Positions 9,471 to 18,943 of a stretch of 63,255 bases of DNA are shown piece after piece; positions within the stretch are counted from its first letter, which is position 1, and each line of letters starts with the position of its first letter. This DNA comes from Flagellimonas yonaguniensis (GTDB lineage: Bacteria; Bacteroidota; Bacteroidia; Flavobacteriales; Flavobacteriaceae), in contig NZ_JARFVB010000019.1 of the NCBI RefSeq assembly GCF_029193885.1, positions 1-63,255 on the forward strand, in the 5' to 3' direction. The position numbers and the translations under genes were made by a program. The notes under the pieces are model-generated. The model saw only the letters and a program-made list of their open reading frames with translations. It did not search any database and had not been told where the DNA came from.

Positions 9471-11285
9471 CTAATTTGTTTTTACGGGAATCGCTATGTA
9501 CCCATCGCCATACCATTTTATGACCAATGGTTCGTCGGCATCTTTGATGGTCTCTTCGCTCACGTTTTTGCCCGTGCCGTAATTAACATCCGAAAATGGT
9601 GCTTTGATACCATTTACAACCGCCACCAATCTACTCCCCTTGCTGATTTTTTTACTGGTCATCCGAACGATGCCAAAAGGCAGCTTTGTCTTCACATTCG
9701 GGGTCAACAATTGTCGATTTTCCTTATCCAATACATAACTGGCCCTACCCACATACGGCAGTGCCAATGCAAAGAATTTGCCTTCAGGGGTCTGCTCGAA
9801 CAACAGCACGTTGTAATCAAAATCTTTTTTGTTGATGCTCACCGAGATTTCCCCTCCAAAAGAGCCGTTCAGTTCAAAATCGGAATCAAAAGGTTCCGTT
9901 GCAAAGGAAAACCCATTGCCCACCATAAGACTGTCCGAAACAATGTTTCTCCAACCACTCGAATTCCAAGTGAGGTTACCCCGATCTGAAAAATCAATGG
10001 TCTGCTCCAAATAACCATTGGGATCCAAAGGTTCTTCGGAAAGGGAGTAATGGATGTCCTTTCCATTGTTCCCTGTACCGAACAACGATCCAAATGCCAC
10101 TCCCGAACGCTGGTTACCTAAATAATAGCGAAGCGTATCGTTGGCCATTTGTTCCAACGACGGAGCGTGTCCCCATTTGTTGCCCCCCATCACTTGATAA
10201 TTGATTTTATCCTGCAACAACGTAGGTTTGGCCTTGCCCTTCAACGTATGATCAAACCACTCAAAAATCAACTCCGTAATATCAATTTGGGCCACAGAAT
10301 CAATGTCATACCCAAAAATATGGGCATTGGGCTTTGCTTGGGCACCAAAATGGGTGTAGGGTCCAATGACCAGATAGTGCTCCGCATTTTTGTTGTATTT
10401 GGTATGCTCCCTCAAGTAATATTGAGTCCCGATTTGTCCACCATCATAATACCCGGTCGTGGCCAAAACAGGAATATCGATATGGGTAAAATCGGCTTTG
10501 TAAGGTATCATGTTCTGCCAATAGACATCAATGGTTGGGTGCAACAATCGCTCTCTAAACTGTGGATTGGGCAATCCGTCCAAACTGTCCATGGCGCAAT
10601 AGGCCACCCCTTTTTCATACCATTTCATGTTCAGGTCGTGCCACCGCTGCCCATTGTAATATAGGGTCGTGTCCAAATATTTGTTGTTGGAGACATAGTG
10701 GTGCCAGGGATAATGGAAATTCTGATGAACGCCATTTTCCATGGGTTCGGCAATACCTGGCGCTGCCGAAACCGAGGGAACAATGGTTTTCAAGGCCGGA
10801 TGCACTTTGTGTTTAACGGAAGCCCATTGGGTAAACCCTACGTAACTGCCACCATACATGCCCACTTTTTGATCGCTCCAATCTTGTTTGCTGATCCAAT
10901 CAATGACCTCGTACGTGTCATTTGTCTCATATTTGTAAGGGACAATGGAATCAGGGCTCAATCCCTTGCCTCTTGTATAGGATACTATTCCCACATACCC
11001 ATGGTCGGCGGCCATTTTGGCCTTTTTCAAATCATCTTTACGCGCATAGATGGTATGAAACAACACCGCAGGGGTAGGTTCTTTGGTTTCGGCATTTCGG
11101 ACCACGATTGCATGGATCTTTGCTCCGTCTTGTGTGGAAATCAAAATACTGTCCTGAATCAGATACGAAGTGCCATTTTCAGTAACTGACCTTGGACTTT
11201 GGACTGATTCTTTCTGCTTGCAAGAAGCCAAAAAACCAAGGATTGCGATTATAATAAAAAGAGATTTGCTGATTGGGTTTTTCAT
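9471..11285 (-). CDS. S15/CocE-type alpha/beta-hydrolase lipoprotein
   Basis: Exported hydrolase of 604 residues in the CocE/NonD and X-Pro dipeptidyl-peptidase group, which cleave acyl esters or prolyl peptides. A lipobox ends LASC at Cys22. The alpha/beta-hydrolase core spans about 45-330, with nucleophile serine in GMYGGSYVGF and an acid/base region near IGPYTHFGA. The C-terminal jelly-roll domain (about 360-600) is typical of the PF08530 family. It follows the LytTR regulator gene after about 88 bases on the same strand, so it may share its transcript. The substrate is unknown. Confidence 0.88.
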   Translation of the reverse strand: MKNPISKSLFIIIAILGFLASCKQKESVQSPRSVTENGTSYLIQDSILISTQDGAKIHAIVVRNAETKEPTPAVLFHTIYARKDDLKKAKMAADHGYVGIVSYTRGKGLSPDSIVPYKYETNDTYEVIDWISKQDWSDQKVGMYGGSYVGFTQWASVKHKVHPALKTIVPSVSAAPGIAEPMENGVHQNFHYPWHHYVSNNKYLDTTLYYNGQRWHDLNMKWYEKGVAYCAMDSLDGLPNPQFRERLLHPTIDVYWQNMIPYKADFTHIDIPVLATTGYYDGGQIGTQYYLREHTKYNKNAEHYLVIGPYTHFGAQAKPNAHIFGYDIDSVAQIDITELIFEWFDHTLKGKAKPTLLQDKINYQVMGGNKWGHAPSLEQMANDTLRYYLGNQRSGVAFGSLFGTGNNGKDIHYSLSEEPLDPNGYLEQTIDFSDRGNLTWNSSGWRNIVSDSLMVGNGFSFATEPFDSDFELNGSFGGEISVSINKKDFDYNVLLFEQTPEGKFFALALPYVGRASYVLDKENRQLLTPNVKTKLPFGIVRMTSKKISKGSRLVAVVNGIKAPFSDVNYGTGKNVSEETIKDADEPLVIKWYGDGYIAIPVKTN

Positions 11286-11373
11286 TTTGATCGATTTTGT
11301 CTTTGGGCATAATTTGCCCCTAAAGCTTTATGCTTTTGCTGTTCGTTATTTTGATAAATTGATGTTCAAGGCT

Positions 11374-12096
11374 CTACAAACTGTTCCATTTTTTGAACTT
11401 TATGGATTGCCTGCTCGAAACCTCAATGGTCTCTCCGCTGGTCAGTACCAACTGTAGTTTGTTGTTGAAATATGGATGTATTTTCTTGATGTATTCCATA
11501 TTGATAATCTGACTTCTATTGGCCCTAAAAAACACGGTTGGGTCCAGCTTTTCTTCCAGTTGGTTCAGGGAACGCTTGATCATGGCCTTTTCGGTTCCAA
11601 AATAAAGGCGGGCATAATTCTCCATGGATTCGATGAACCTGATTTCCGCCAACGGGACGAAATATACCTTTTCACCATCTTTGATAAATATCTTTTGATG
11701 GATGTCCAATGGTTTTTCCTTTGCCTCATCCCTCTTTTTCAATCCCTGTTTGACCTTCTCCATGGTCTTGGCAAAACGTTCCTCCCGCAATGGTTTCACC
11801 AAATAGTCCAAGGCATTTACCTCAAATGCCTGAACGGCATATTGATCATAGGCCGTGGTAAAAACCACCTCTGGAACCGTCGTGAGTTCTTCCAGTAGAT
11901 CAAATCCTGATTTTCCGGGCATGTGAATATCCAAAAAAATGATATCGGGTTGGTTGGCCTCTATCAACTCCAAAGCCTTATCCACATTATTGGCCTCCCC
12001 CACAATTTCAAATTCAGGATAACCTTTTAGAGCTCTGCGGACCTCTTCACGAGCCAATCGCTCATCATCTATGATCAATGTTGTATAGGTTCCCAT
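11374..12096 (-). CDS. LytTR-family response regulator
   Basis: 240-residue DNA-binding response regulator. The receiver domain (1-125) has the acidic pocket at IIDDE, the phospho-acceptor Asp in IIFLDIHMPG and the conserved Lys in LVKPL. The C-terminal LytTR domain spans about 145-240 (FIKDGEKVYFVPLAEI, then FRANRSQIINMEYI). Its gene overlaps the histidine-kinase gene by 22 bases, so the two are translationally coupled. Targets are unknown; the hydrolase downstream is one candidate. Confidence 0.94.
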   Translation of the reverse strand: MGTYTTLIIDDERLAREEVRRALKGYPEFEIVGEANNVDKALELIEANQPDIIFLDIHMPGKSGFDLLEELTTVPEVVFTTAYDQYAVQAFEVNALDYLVKPLREERFAKTMEKVKQGLKKRDEAKEKPLDIHQKIFIKDGEKVYFVPLAEIRFIESMENYARLYFGTEKAMIKRSLNQLEEKLDPTVFFRANRSQIINMEYIKKIHPYFNNKLQLVLTSGETIEVSSRQSIKFKKWNSL

Positions 12097-13145
12097 GTTT
12101 TTTCGTTTGGAATCAAAAGGGTAGCCACCACCTCATGTTCTTTTGGCGAATCAATTGTAAACTTTGCCTTGCCATCATATTGTAACAAAAGGCGTTCTTT
12201 CAAATTTTTCAGTCCCAAGCCTCCCTGACCTGCGTTGGAAAATGTTCCTGGATTTTTAACGATGATTTCCACAAAACCATCATGTTCTTTTAAGGAAATG
12301 TCGACAGTGCCCCCTTCAAGCTGTTTGTCCACCCCATGCTTGATGGCATTCTCCACCAAAAGTTGTATGCTCAACGGGGGAATTTTGCAACTCTTGAGGC
12401 TTTGGTCAACATCGAAATTCACATGTAACCGTTCCTCAAACCGCAATTGTTCCAGTTCCACATAATCCTTTACCAAGGCCAATTCTTCCGCAATGGAAAT
12501 GGTGATATGTTCTTTTTCATACAGAGAAGAACGCAACAAGTCGGACAGTAAATCGATAGCCCTTCGTGCAATCGATGGATTCTCAATGATCAATGATTTG
12601 ATGGAATTCAATGAATTGAACAAAAAATGCGGATTCAACTGCGCCGATAGGTTATCCAACTGACTTTGCTTGGCAATAACGGATAATTGGGCATTTGCTT
12701 TGGCGGTATTTACCTCTTTCACATAAAAATGATACGCATGATAAGCCAGTACCCAAATGGCCATGTGCCGCAATCCCGTAATCAACACCGGGTTCCAAAC
12801 AGATAGATTCTCAACAAAAGTATTGTTGCCAAGGACCAAATAAATATAGGCGGATGTCTTTACATTCATGATCAACATGAACAGTACCGACAAGATCAGA
12901 ATGGAAGGGATCACCTTCTTTATCAAACCTTTGATCTCCAATTGGTTCCAGTTTGCCCTTAGGGCAATGGCTCTATATGCATGTGTAAGACCAATACAAA
13001 TGGAAACATCGAGCACATAGTTGATCAAGGCGTGGGTAATTTCAAATTGGTCCCGTACCAATGCAATGTAAAGCCATAGCAACGAAACGATGCCCCAACC
13101 AATGATCTGGCATTTCCAATAGAGGGATAGGTTTGCATTTGTCAT
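12075..13145 (-). CDS. LytS-type sensor histidine kinase
   Basis: Membrane sensor kinase of about 356 residues that would phosphorylate the overlapping LytTR regulator. Four or so hydrophobic helices occupy residues 10-150. The His_kinase domain shows the H-box LNPHFLFNSLNSIKSLI, and the ATPase part has the N-box VENAIKHG and the G-box GGLGLKNLKERL. No separate extracytoplasmic sensor domain is present, so the signal is probably read within the membrane. The upstream reading starts with TTG; the ATG at 13145 is preferred. Confidence 0.93.
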   Translation of the reverse strand: MTNANLSLYWKCQIIGWGIVSLLWLYIALVRDQFEITHALINYVLDVSICIGLTHAYRAIALRANWNQLEIKGLIKKVIPSILILSVLFMLIMNVKTSAYIYLVLGNNTFVENLSVWNPVLITGLRHMAIWVLAYHAYHFYVKEVNTAKANAQLSVIAKQSQLDNLSAQLNPHFLFNSLNSIKSLIIENPSIARRAIDLLSDLLRSSLYEKEHITISIAEELALVKDYVELEQLRFEERLHVNFDVDQSLKSCKIPPLSIQLLVENAIKHGVDKQLEGGTVDISLKEHDGFVEIIVKNPGTFSNAGQGGLGLKNLKERLLLQYDGKAKFTIDSPKEHEVVATLLIPNEKTWEPIQH

Positions 13146-13184
13146 TTTGGTTCCCAATGGTTTAGCGGTTGTTCATGATGGTTT

Positions 13185-13766
13185 CTAATGGCCCTTTGAA
13201 TAACTGGTCAATTCGTTGGTATACATGCCATACCCATCATCATTCACATGCTTGATATATGTTTTCAATTCAGGGGCATACCACCAAATATCGGTCATAT
13301 CGCCCTTAAAACCCCTGGAATTTGTGACAATTCCTTTGTATTCTATTTTGTATGCCTTGAAGGTTCCTGCCATCACGCTCAATTCTTCAAACGAAACCAC
13401 TTCCACATCCTGACTGGTTTTCCCAGTGGTGCCTTCATTATTTTCCCATTCTGATTCATATTTCCATTTTTTTCCCACGCGCAAAGGCCAGCTACGAAAT
13501 GGTGTCCTACCCTGCTTTTGGTTCACAATAGCTGGGATTTGAACGGTATCAACACCGTTCCAAAGGCCTAAATTACCATTATAGGCCACAACTTCCTGGA
13601 TATCCTCGCCTTCTGCCCGTACCTCTCCATCCACTTTCCGTTCCCATTTCCAAATCCATTTTTCCCCAATCCCATAATCCTCCGAAGTTGGCTGATCGAA
13701 TTTCGTGGATGCACAATTCGTGAAGATCATTAGCAGTGTCAAATGGTAAATTACTCTTTTTGTCAT
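13185..13766 (-). CDS. Putative lipoprotein of unknown function
   Basis: Starting at the ATG at 13766 the product is 193 residues with a signal peptide and a lipobox-like FTNC at Cys18. The rest is predicted beta-rich with many Trp and Tyr residues (WIWKWERK, WPLRVGKKWKYE, IWWYAPEL). The late pattern of a converted precursor ending in WWYAP and KxYIKxV resembles DUF3108-type periplasmic proteins, but I would not name a family. It lies 40 bases before the sensor kinase on the same strand and may feed a signal to it. Confidence 0.6.
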   Translation of the reverse strand: MTKRVIYHLTLLMIFTNCASTKFDQPTSEDYGIGEKWIWKWERKVDGEVRAEGEDIQEVVAYNGNLGLWNGVDTVQIPAIVNQKQGRTPFRSWPLRVGKKWKYESEWENNEGTTGKTSQDVEVVSFEELSVMAGTFKAYKIEYKGIVTNSRGFKGDMTDIWWYAPELKTYIKHVNDDGYGMYTNELTSYSKGH

Positions 13767-14063
13767 TTCTGTTGGTTTAATGATTGATAGTTGTTGCCAT
13801 ATCCTTTTACGAACAACACTGCAAAGCAATGAAAAACATAGATCCCCTATAAGTAAAAGTACATGAATGCTGATTATGGGGGATGGGCGCCGATAAACAG
13901 GTCATAGTCATATCCCCCTGCTGCTTTCTCCTCGGATTGAACACCAACTTCAAGCTATGGTCGATACATTGTTCCTACATTCATAAAGGTTTGGACAAAC
14001 GATTTGAGACATAGGAAAATGTGCCAGCTCTCGATGTCTTACACAAGAGCACATCCTCATAAA

Positions 14064-14079
14064 TGGCATTTAAATGCCA
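14064..14079. repeat. 16-bp perfect palindrome
   Basis: TGGCATTTAAATGCCA is a perfect inverted repeat with no loop, two bases from the terminator hairpin. It could be a dimeric regulator site or an extra stem in the 3' end of the operon transcript. Confidence 0.6.
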
Positions 14080-14081
14080 AC

Positions 14082-14116
14082 AAAAAGCCAGAAAGCATTG
14101 ATTTTCTGGCTTTTTT
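14082..14116. terminator. Bidirectional hairpin terminator after the sulfatase
   Basis: The stem AAAAAGCCAGAAA/TTTCTGGCTTTTT (about 82-94 with 103-115 of the 14000s) has an 8-base loop and is flanked by A and T tracts on both sides, so it can work in either direction. It lies about 90 bases beyond the sulfatase stop and closes the locus B operon. Confidence 0.75.
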
Positions 14117-14205
14117 GTTTTTTACTTCGCAACCGTAAGCTCTTGTTTTCCCCTAATTGAAAAAAACCAACACCCCATACGTAATGGCGAAAGAAGCTCA
14201 TTAAC

Positions 14206-15834
14206 TTATTGAATTGGTGTTCCTCGGAGTTTTTCAAAGGCCTCATACGTTCTATCCACTTTTTCTTTTGGAGTGGTTTCGAACTCTTTGTCGGTTACTT
14301 TGTAATACGTCTGCAAACTATCCAGCTTTTTGTGCATCTGGGCCACGACATCTTTGTATGCCTCATCGTTGATGGCATTGTGCAGCTCCTTGGGGTCCTT
14401 TTCCAGATCGTAAAATTCCCATTGATCAATATCATCGTAAAAATGAATGAGCTTGTACCTATCCGTTCTGACTCCATATTGCCTTTTTACCATGTGAAAT
14501 GCCGGAAAATCATAATAATGGTAGTAGACGGCATCCTTGAAGTCATCTTGGGTACCTTCCAAAAGGCCTCGGAATGATTCTCCTTGCATATTGGCAGCAT
14601 ATTGTTGTCCTCCCGCCAAATCCAAAAAGGTCGGGGCAAAATCCAAGTTCTGCACTAAGGCATCGATATTGGTTCCAGGTTCGATTACACCCGGTAATTG
14701 CATCAACAAAGGCATTTTCATCGACTCTTCGTACATGAACCGCTTATCGAACCAACCGTGTTCACCCAAATAGAATCCTTGGTCGGAAGTATAGACCACC
14801 AAGGTATTCTCGTCCAAACCAGTCTCCTCTATATAATCCAAAATACGTCCAATACCCTCATCAACAGATTTTACAGTGGCCAGATATTCGTGTAAATACC
14901 GTTGCCCCTTCCATTCGGCCAATTCCTTTCCATGCAGATCAGCTTCGTAAAATGCGTTGTTTTTTGGCAAATATGCTTCATCCCAAATCTTCCGTTGTTC
15001 TGGGGTCATTCGTTCAAAATCAGTGGTCCATGGATTATGGGCCAAATCCGTACTACCATAACCATCACTCATCTTTAGGTCATGCCCTTCGTACATATCC
15101 TTGTAAATCGTCTGTTGTTGTTCGGCAGCTGCGGTTTGATTGTCAAATTCAGGAAAATACGTATCGGGCAATGGAAATGTAATGGAATCGTAAAGGTTCA
15201 AATGGCGCAAAGCCGGCATCCAATTTCGGTGTGGAGCTTTGTGGTGTACCATCAAATAGAAAGGTTTTTGGTCAGCATTCCTATGTTGTAGCCATTCCAA
15301 ACTTTTATCGGTGATCAAGTCCGTGGCATATCCTTCGACCACGGTGGTATCTTCGCCTTGAATGAATTCTGGGTTGTAATAATTTCCTTGATCGTTGAGA
15401 ATATCCCAATAGTCGAATCCTGTTGGTTCCCCGTGCAAATGCCATTTACCGACAATGGCGGTTTCGTACCCGAGCTTTTTCAGATGCTTTGGCAAGGTTG
15501 GCTGGCTGTTGTCAAACCGTTCGCCATTCATCCGAAATCCATTGATATGACTATGCTTTCCTGTTAAAATAACGGCCCTACTGGGCCCACAAATGGAGTT
15601 GGTGCAAAAGTTGTTCTGAAAAATGGCCCCGTTCTTGGCGATTCTGTCAATGTTCGGGGTTGGTGCCAATTTGCCCAATTCATGATTGTAGGCACTAATG
15701 GCCTGATAAGCATGATCATCCGACATAATAAAGATAATGTTCGGGGGACCTTGGGCAACTTCTTCTTTGGATGTCGTTTTCTGTTTGCAAGAAACAGTGA
15801 GAAGTAGTCCAAGAAGCATTAATCCAATGCGCAT
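14206..15834 (-). CDS. Family S1 sulfatase lipoprotein
   Basis: Formylglycine-dependent sulfatase of 542 residues that removes sulfate esters from glycans. A lipobox ends TVSC at Cys16. The metal site begins with MSDDHAYQ (Asp39, Asp40). The maturation motif C-x-P-S-R is CGPSR at 82-86, so Cys82 would become formylglycine. KWHLHGEP and SDQGFYLGEHGWFDKR supply further active-site and metal residues. The overall pattern resembles N-acetylglucosamine-6-sulfatase-like subfamilies, but the true substrate is uncertain. It is the last gene of the locus B operon, 11 bases after the GH3 gene. Beta-1,2-glucans are not normally sulfated, so its presence is unexpected. Confidence 0.94.
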   Translation of the reverse strand: MRIGLMLLGLLLTVSCKQKTTSKEEVAQGPPNIIFIMSDDHAYQAISAYNHELGKLAPTPNIDRIAKNGAIFQNNFCTNSICGPSRAVILTGKHSHINGFRMNGERFDNSQPTLPKHLKKLGYETAIVGKWHLHGEPTGFDYWDILNDQGNYYNPEFIQGEDTTVVEGYATDLITDKSLEWLQHRNADQKPFYLMVHHKAPHRNWMPALRHLNLYDSITFPLPDTYFPEFDNQTAAAEQQQTIYKDMYEGHDLKMSDGYGSTDLAHNPWTTDFERMTPEQRKIWDEAYLPKNNAFYEADLHGKELAEWKGQRYLHEYLATVKSVDEGIGRILDYIEETGLDENTLVVYTSDQGFYLGEHGWFDKRFMYEESMKMPLLMQLPGVIEPGTNIDALVQNLDFAPTFLDLAGGQQYAANMQGESFRGLLEGTQDDFKDAVYYHYYDFPAFHMVKRQYGVRTDRYKLIHFYDDIDQWEFYDLEKDPKELHNAINDEAYKDVVAQMHKKLDSLQTYYKVTDKEFETTPKEKVDRTYEAFEKLRGTPIQ

Positions 15835-15845
15835 ATTGTGATCTG

Positions 15846-18113
15846 TTATTTTAGCGTGAATGTATCCGATAGCTCTGCATCTGAGTCGGTTCCCATAAAG
15901 ACTTCGAAGTCACCTGGTTCCGATGCGAATTCGAGTTGGGCGTTGTAGAATTTCAAATCGTCGGCCGAAAGAGTAATCGTTACTTCCTTGCTCTCCCCTT
16001 TCTTCAACATGACTTTCTGAAAACCTTTCAACTGGCGCTTTGGGGGTGTAATGCTTCTGACCACATCCCTCAAATACAATTGTACCACTTCTTCCCCATC
16101 GTAATTACCAGTATTTGTAACCGTCACGGTTGCAGAAATTGTTTCTCCTTGATTGATTTCCTTCTTGTTCAACTTGAGATTGGAATATTCAAAAGTAGTA
16201 TAGCTCAATCCGTAACCAAATGGCAACAAGGGTGCGTTGGGCACATCCAAGTAGTTCGACCTGAACTTTTGGAATTCGCCGCTTTCTGGTGCGGGCCTAC
16301 CCGTGACCTTCGCACTATGGTACACTGGAATCTGCCCCACGTTCACAGGCCATGTAGCTGTTAATTTTCCTGATGGGTTGTAATCGCCAAAAACCACATC
16401 GGCAATGGCATTTCCTGCTTCCACACCTGGGTGCCATACTTGCAAAATGGATACGGGCATATCAAATTCTTCAGGAATGGTCAAGGGTCTACCGCTCATC
16501 AATACCAAGGCCACAGGTTTGCCTGTTGCCACCAAGGCTTTTATTAATTTCTTTTGGCTCTCTGGAATGGAAATATCGGTACGACTGGAGGATTCTCCGC
16601 TCATTTCTGTGGCTTCGCCGACGACTGCCACTACAACATCAGAAGTTTTGGCCAAATCCACCGCTTCTTGGAGCATGGTTTCCGGGGAACGCTCGTCGAT
16701 TAGGATTCGTTCTCCCAAAGAATTCACATTCTTGGCAAAATCGGCATCATCAGAAATATTGGCTCCTTTTGCATATTGTATTGTTGCTCCTGAAGCTACA
16801 TTGTTAAATCCTTCCAAAATTGTCACTGCCAGATTGAAATCCCCTGTGGGCGCCCAAGTTCCGAGCATATTTTCCCTGCTATCCGCCAATGGACCGACCA
16901 AGGCGATCTTACCTTCCTTGGCCAATGGAAGTATATTGTTATGATTTTTGAGCAACACGAAGGAACGGGTCGCCAATTTCCGCGACAACGCCCTATTTCC
17001 ATCCGTTAAAATATCCTTTTCAGGGCGTTTGGAGTCCAAGTATTTGTAGGGGTCATTAAAAAGTCCAGAAATATATTTGGCTTCCAATACCCTTCTACAA
17101 GCATTGGTAATGTCTGTTTCGGTCACTTTTCCTTCCTCCAAGGATTTCTTCAAAGTGCTCAAAAAGCCTTCTCCCACCATATCCATATCCAAACCTGCTT
17201 TCAACGCCAAGGCAGAAACTGCTTGTAAATCACCCAAACCGTGAGGAATCATCTCGTTGAGGGATGTATAATCCGAAACCACGAAACCATCAAATCCCCA
17301 TTGATCCCGAAGCAAATCGGTCAACAACCATTTATTTCCCGTAGCGGGCACGCCATCCACATCATTGAAAGAACTCATCACACTGGCCGCACCAGCATCG
17401 ATGGCCGCTTGGTAGGGTGGCAGATATTGGTTGAACATTTTGATCTTACCCATGTCCACCGAACCGTAATCTCGTCCCGCTTCGGCGGCACCATATAGCG
17501 CAAAGTGCTTTACACAGGCCAACATGGTATGCGAAGCTGCTAAATCTTCGCCCTGATATCCTTTTACCATGGCTTCGGCAATTTTTGAACCCAAATAAGG
17601 GTCCTCGCCCGCTCCCTCGGCGATACGTCCCCAACGTGGGTCACGGGCAATATCAACCATGGGAGAGAAATTCCAATTGATGCCATCTGCCGTGGCCTCC
17701 CTAGCTGCCATTTGTGCAGCTTGTTCCACCAAATCCATATCCCAACTGGACGAAAGACCCAACGGAATGGGATAGGTGGTCTTGTACCCATGGATGACAT
17801 CGGAGCCAATCAGCAAAGGAATACCCAATCGACTTTCTTTGACGGCCAATTCCTGGGCTTTTCTTACCCTATCGGGACCAGCAACACCAAAGAGTCCGCC
17901 TACTTGACCAGCTTTGATCTTGGTTCCAACATTTTCACTCACCACTTCGCCAGTTGCCACTCCACCTCCTGGTGTCAACAGATTTAATTGACCGATTTTT
18001 TCATCTATGGTCATTTTTTGCAACAATTGTTCTACTTCTGGAATTCGTTGCTGGGCATGGGCACTTCCCAAAACGAGAGCCAAAATGGCGAAGAGTGATT
18101 TTTTATAGTTCAT
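15846..18113 (-). CDS. GH3 beta-glucosidase
   Basis: Exported glycoside hydrolase family 3 enzyme of about 755 residues that removes terminal beta-linked glucose. From the ATG at 18113 it has a signal peptide ending SAHAQ; the longer reading from 18239 adds 42 non-family residues and would hide the signal. The N-terminal TIM barrel has KHF (in CVKHFALYG) and the nucleophile Asp281 in VSDYTSL. The second domain carries a likely acid/base Glu in GEATEMSGESSS. A fibronectin-III-like domain ends the protein. Next to two GH144-like genes the likely job is sophorose or sophorooligosaccharide hydrolysis, as for the GH3 beside GH144 in Bacteroides. Confidence 0.94.
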   Translation of the reverse strand: MNYKKSLFAILALVLGSAHAQQRIPEVEQLLQKMTIDEKIGQLNLLTPGGGVATGEVVSENVGTKIKAGQVGGLFGVAGPDRVRKAQELAVKESRLGIPLLIGSDVIHGYKTTYPIPLGLSSSWDMDLVEQAAQMAAREATADGINWNFSPMVDIARDPRWGRIAEGAGEDPYLGSKIAEAMVKGYQGEDLAASHTMLACVKHFALYGAAEAGRDYGSVDMGKIKMFNQYLPPYQAAIDAGAASVMSSFNDVDGVPATGNKWLLTDLLRDQWGFDGFVVSDYTSLNEMIPHGLGDLQAVSALALKAGLDMDMVGEGFLSTLKKSLEEGKVTETDITNACRRVLEAKYISGLFNDPYKYLDSKRPEKDILTDGNRALSRKLATRSFVLLKNHNNILPLAKEGKIALVGPLADSRENMLGTWAPTGDFNLAVTILEGFNNVASGATIQYAKGANISDDADFAKNVNSLGERILIDERSPETMLQEAVDLAKTSDVVVAVVGEATEMSGESSSRTDISIPESQKKLIKALVATGKPVALVLMSGRPLTIPEEFDMPVSILQVWHPGVEAGNAIADVVFGDYNPSGKLTATWPVNVGQIPVYHSAKVTGRPAPESGEFQKFRSNYLDVPNAPLLPFGYGLSYTTFEYSNLKLNKKEINQGETISATVTVTNTGNYDGEEVVQLYLRDVVRSITPPKRQLKGFQKVMLKKGESKEVTITLSADDLKFYNAQLEFASEPGDFEVFMGTDSDAELSDTFTLK

Positions 18114-18138
18114 GATCAGGTTGTTTTCTGTATGCTTT

Positions 18139-18942
18139 TTATTCTGATGTTTCTTGTATCGTTTTTTTAGTGTGTGCAAACAACCAAGGCAACAAATCGA
18201 GTTCTGCGAATGCTGGGTCCCAGCTATTGTGATTGGCAAAATCGTACATTGTGAACTTCGGATGCACCCCTGCTTTCAACAAGGCCGAAACCATTTCCAC
18301 GGATTGCAATGGATGCACTACATTGTCCTGTGCCCCATGAAACACCCATAATGGCGTGTTTTCGGCATAAGCTGAAACCGATTCCGGTTCACCTCCTCCG
18401 CAAATAGGCACAGCAGCCGCAAACGTATCTGGCTTTCTGCTCAATAATTCAAATGTGCCCATGCCTCCCATGGAAAGTCCCATCAAATAGACTTGATCAT
18501 CCTTGGTATAAGGTTCCGCTATAGTCGTCTCGAGCAAATCCATTACCATTTCCAACGGTTTTGTGGGGCCTTCGCTGTACTTAAAGTCCAAATTGATAGG
18601 ATAGGAACTCCTATCCACATCTACACTGGCCCAATAGCTATCTCTTGGGCATTGTGGGAATATGACAACCGCCGGATAACGTTCTTGTAGATAATCGGTA
18701 GCGAACAATTTGCCACCATTCCAAAGTTGTTTTTCATTGTCATTTCCGCGCTCTCCGGCCCCATGAAGAAAAAGTACCACAGGATAGTTTCCATCCTCTT
18801 TAAAATTCTTGGGATACATAATACGATATCGTAAGGTATCGTTCCCATCAATAAGTATTTTGGCTTCGTATTTTGATTGCCATTGTGCGGCGACCAAATT
18901 ACAAGCCCAGAACAAAAGAAAAAATGATAATTGTTTTGTCAT
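18139..18942 (-). CDS. Exported alpha/beta-hydrolase, esterase/phospholipase-like
   Basis: 267-residue secreted hydrolase with a signal peptide ending VAAQ. The catalytic triad is visible: Ser157 in GLSMGG, Asp in GAQDNVV and His in ANHNSW. The oxyanion strand is FLHGAGERG. This is the dienelactone-hydrolase/CE1-like type often found in PULs, where it removes acyl groups from glycans. The start is the ATG at 18942, two bases past the stop of the preceding GH144-like gene. Its presence suggests that the imported glucan carries ester groups such as succinyl or acetyl substituents. Confidence 0.85.
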   Translation of the reverse strand: MTKQLSFFLLFWACNLVAAQWQSKYEAKILIDGNDTLRYRIMYPKNFKEDGNYPVVLFLHGAGERGNDNEKQLWNGGKLFATDYLQERYPAVVIFPQCPRDSYWASVDVDRSSYPINLDFKYSEGPTKPLEMVMDLLETTIAEPYTKDDQVYLMGLSMGGMGTFELLSRKPDTFAAAVPICGGGEPESVSAYAENTPLWVFHGAQDNVVHPLQSVEMVSALLKAGVHPKFTMYDFANHNSWDPAFAELDLLPWLFAHTKKTIQETSE

Positions 18943-18943
18943 A

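Larger units (their letters stand above)
13767..14205. other. Intergenic region with palindrome and terminator
   Basis: This gap lies between the sulfatase end and the small lipoprotein gene. The only structured part is the palindrome and hairpin at 14064-14116. The remaining 300 bases show no family-like reading frame. The promoter for the lipoprotein/LytS/LytTR set should lie in the lower half. Confidence 0.5.
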
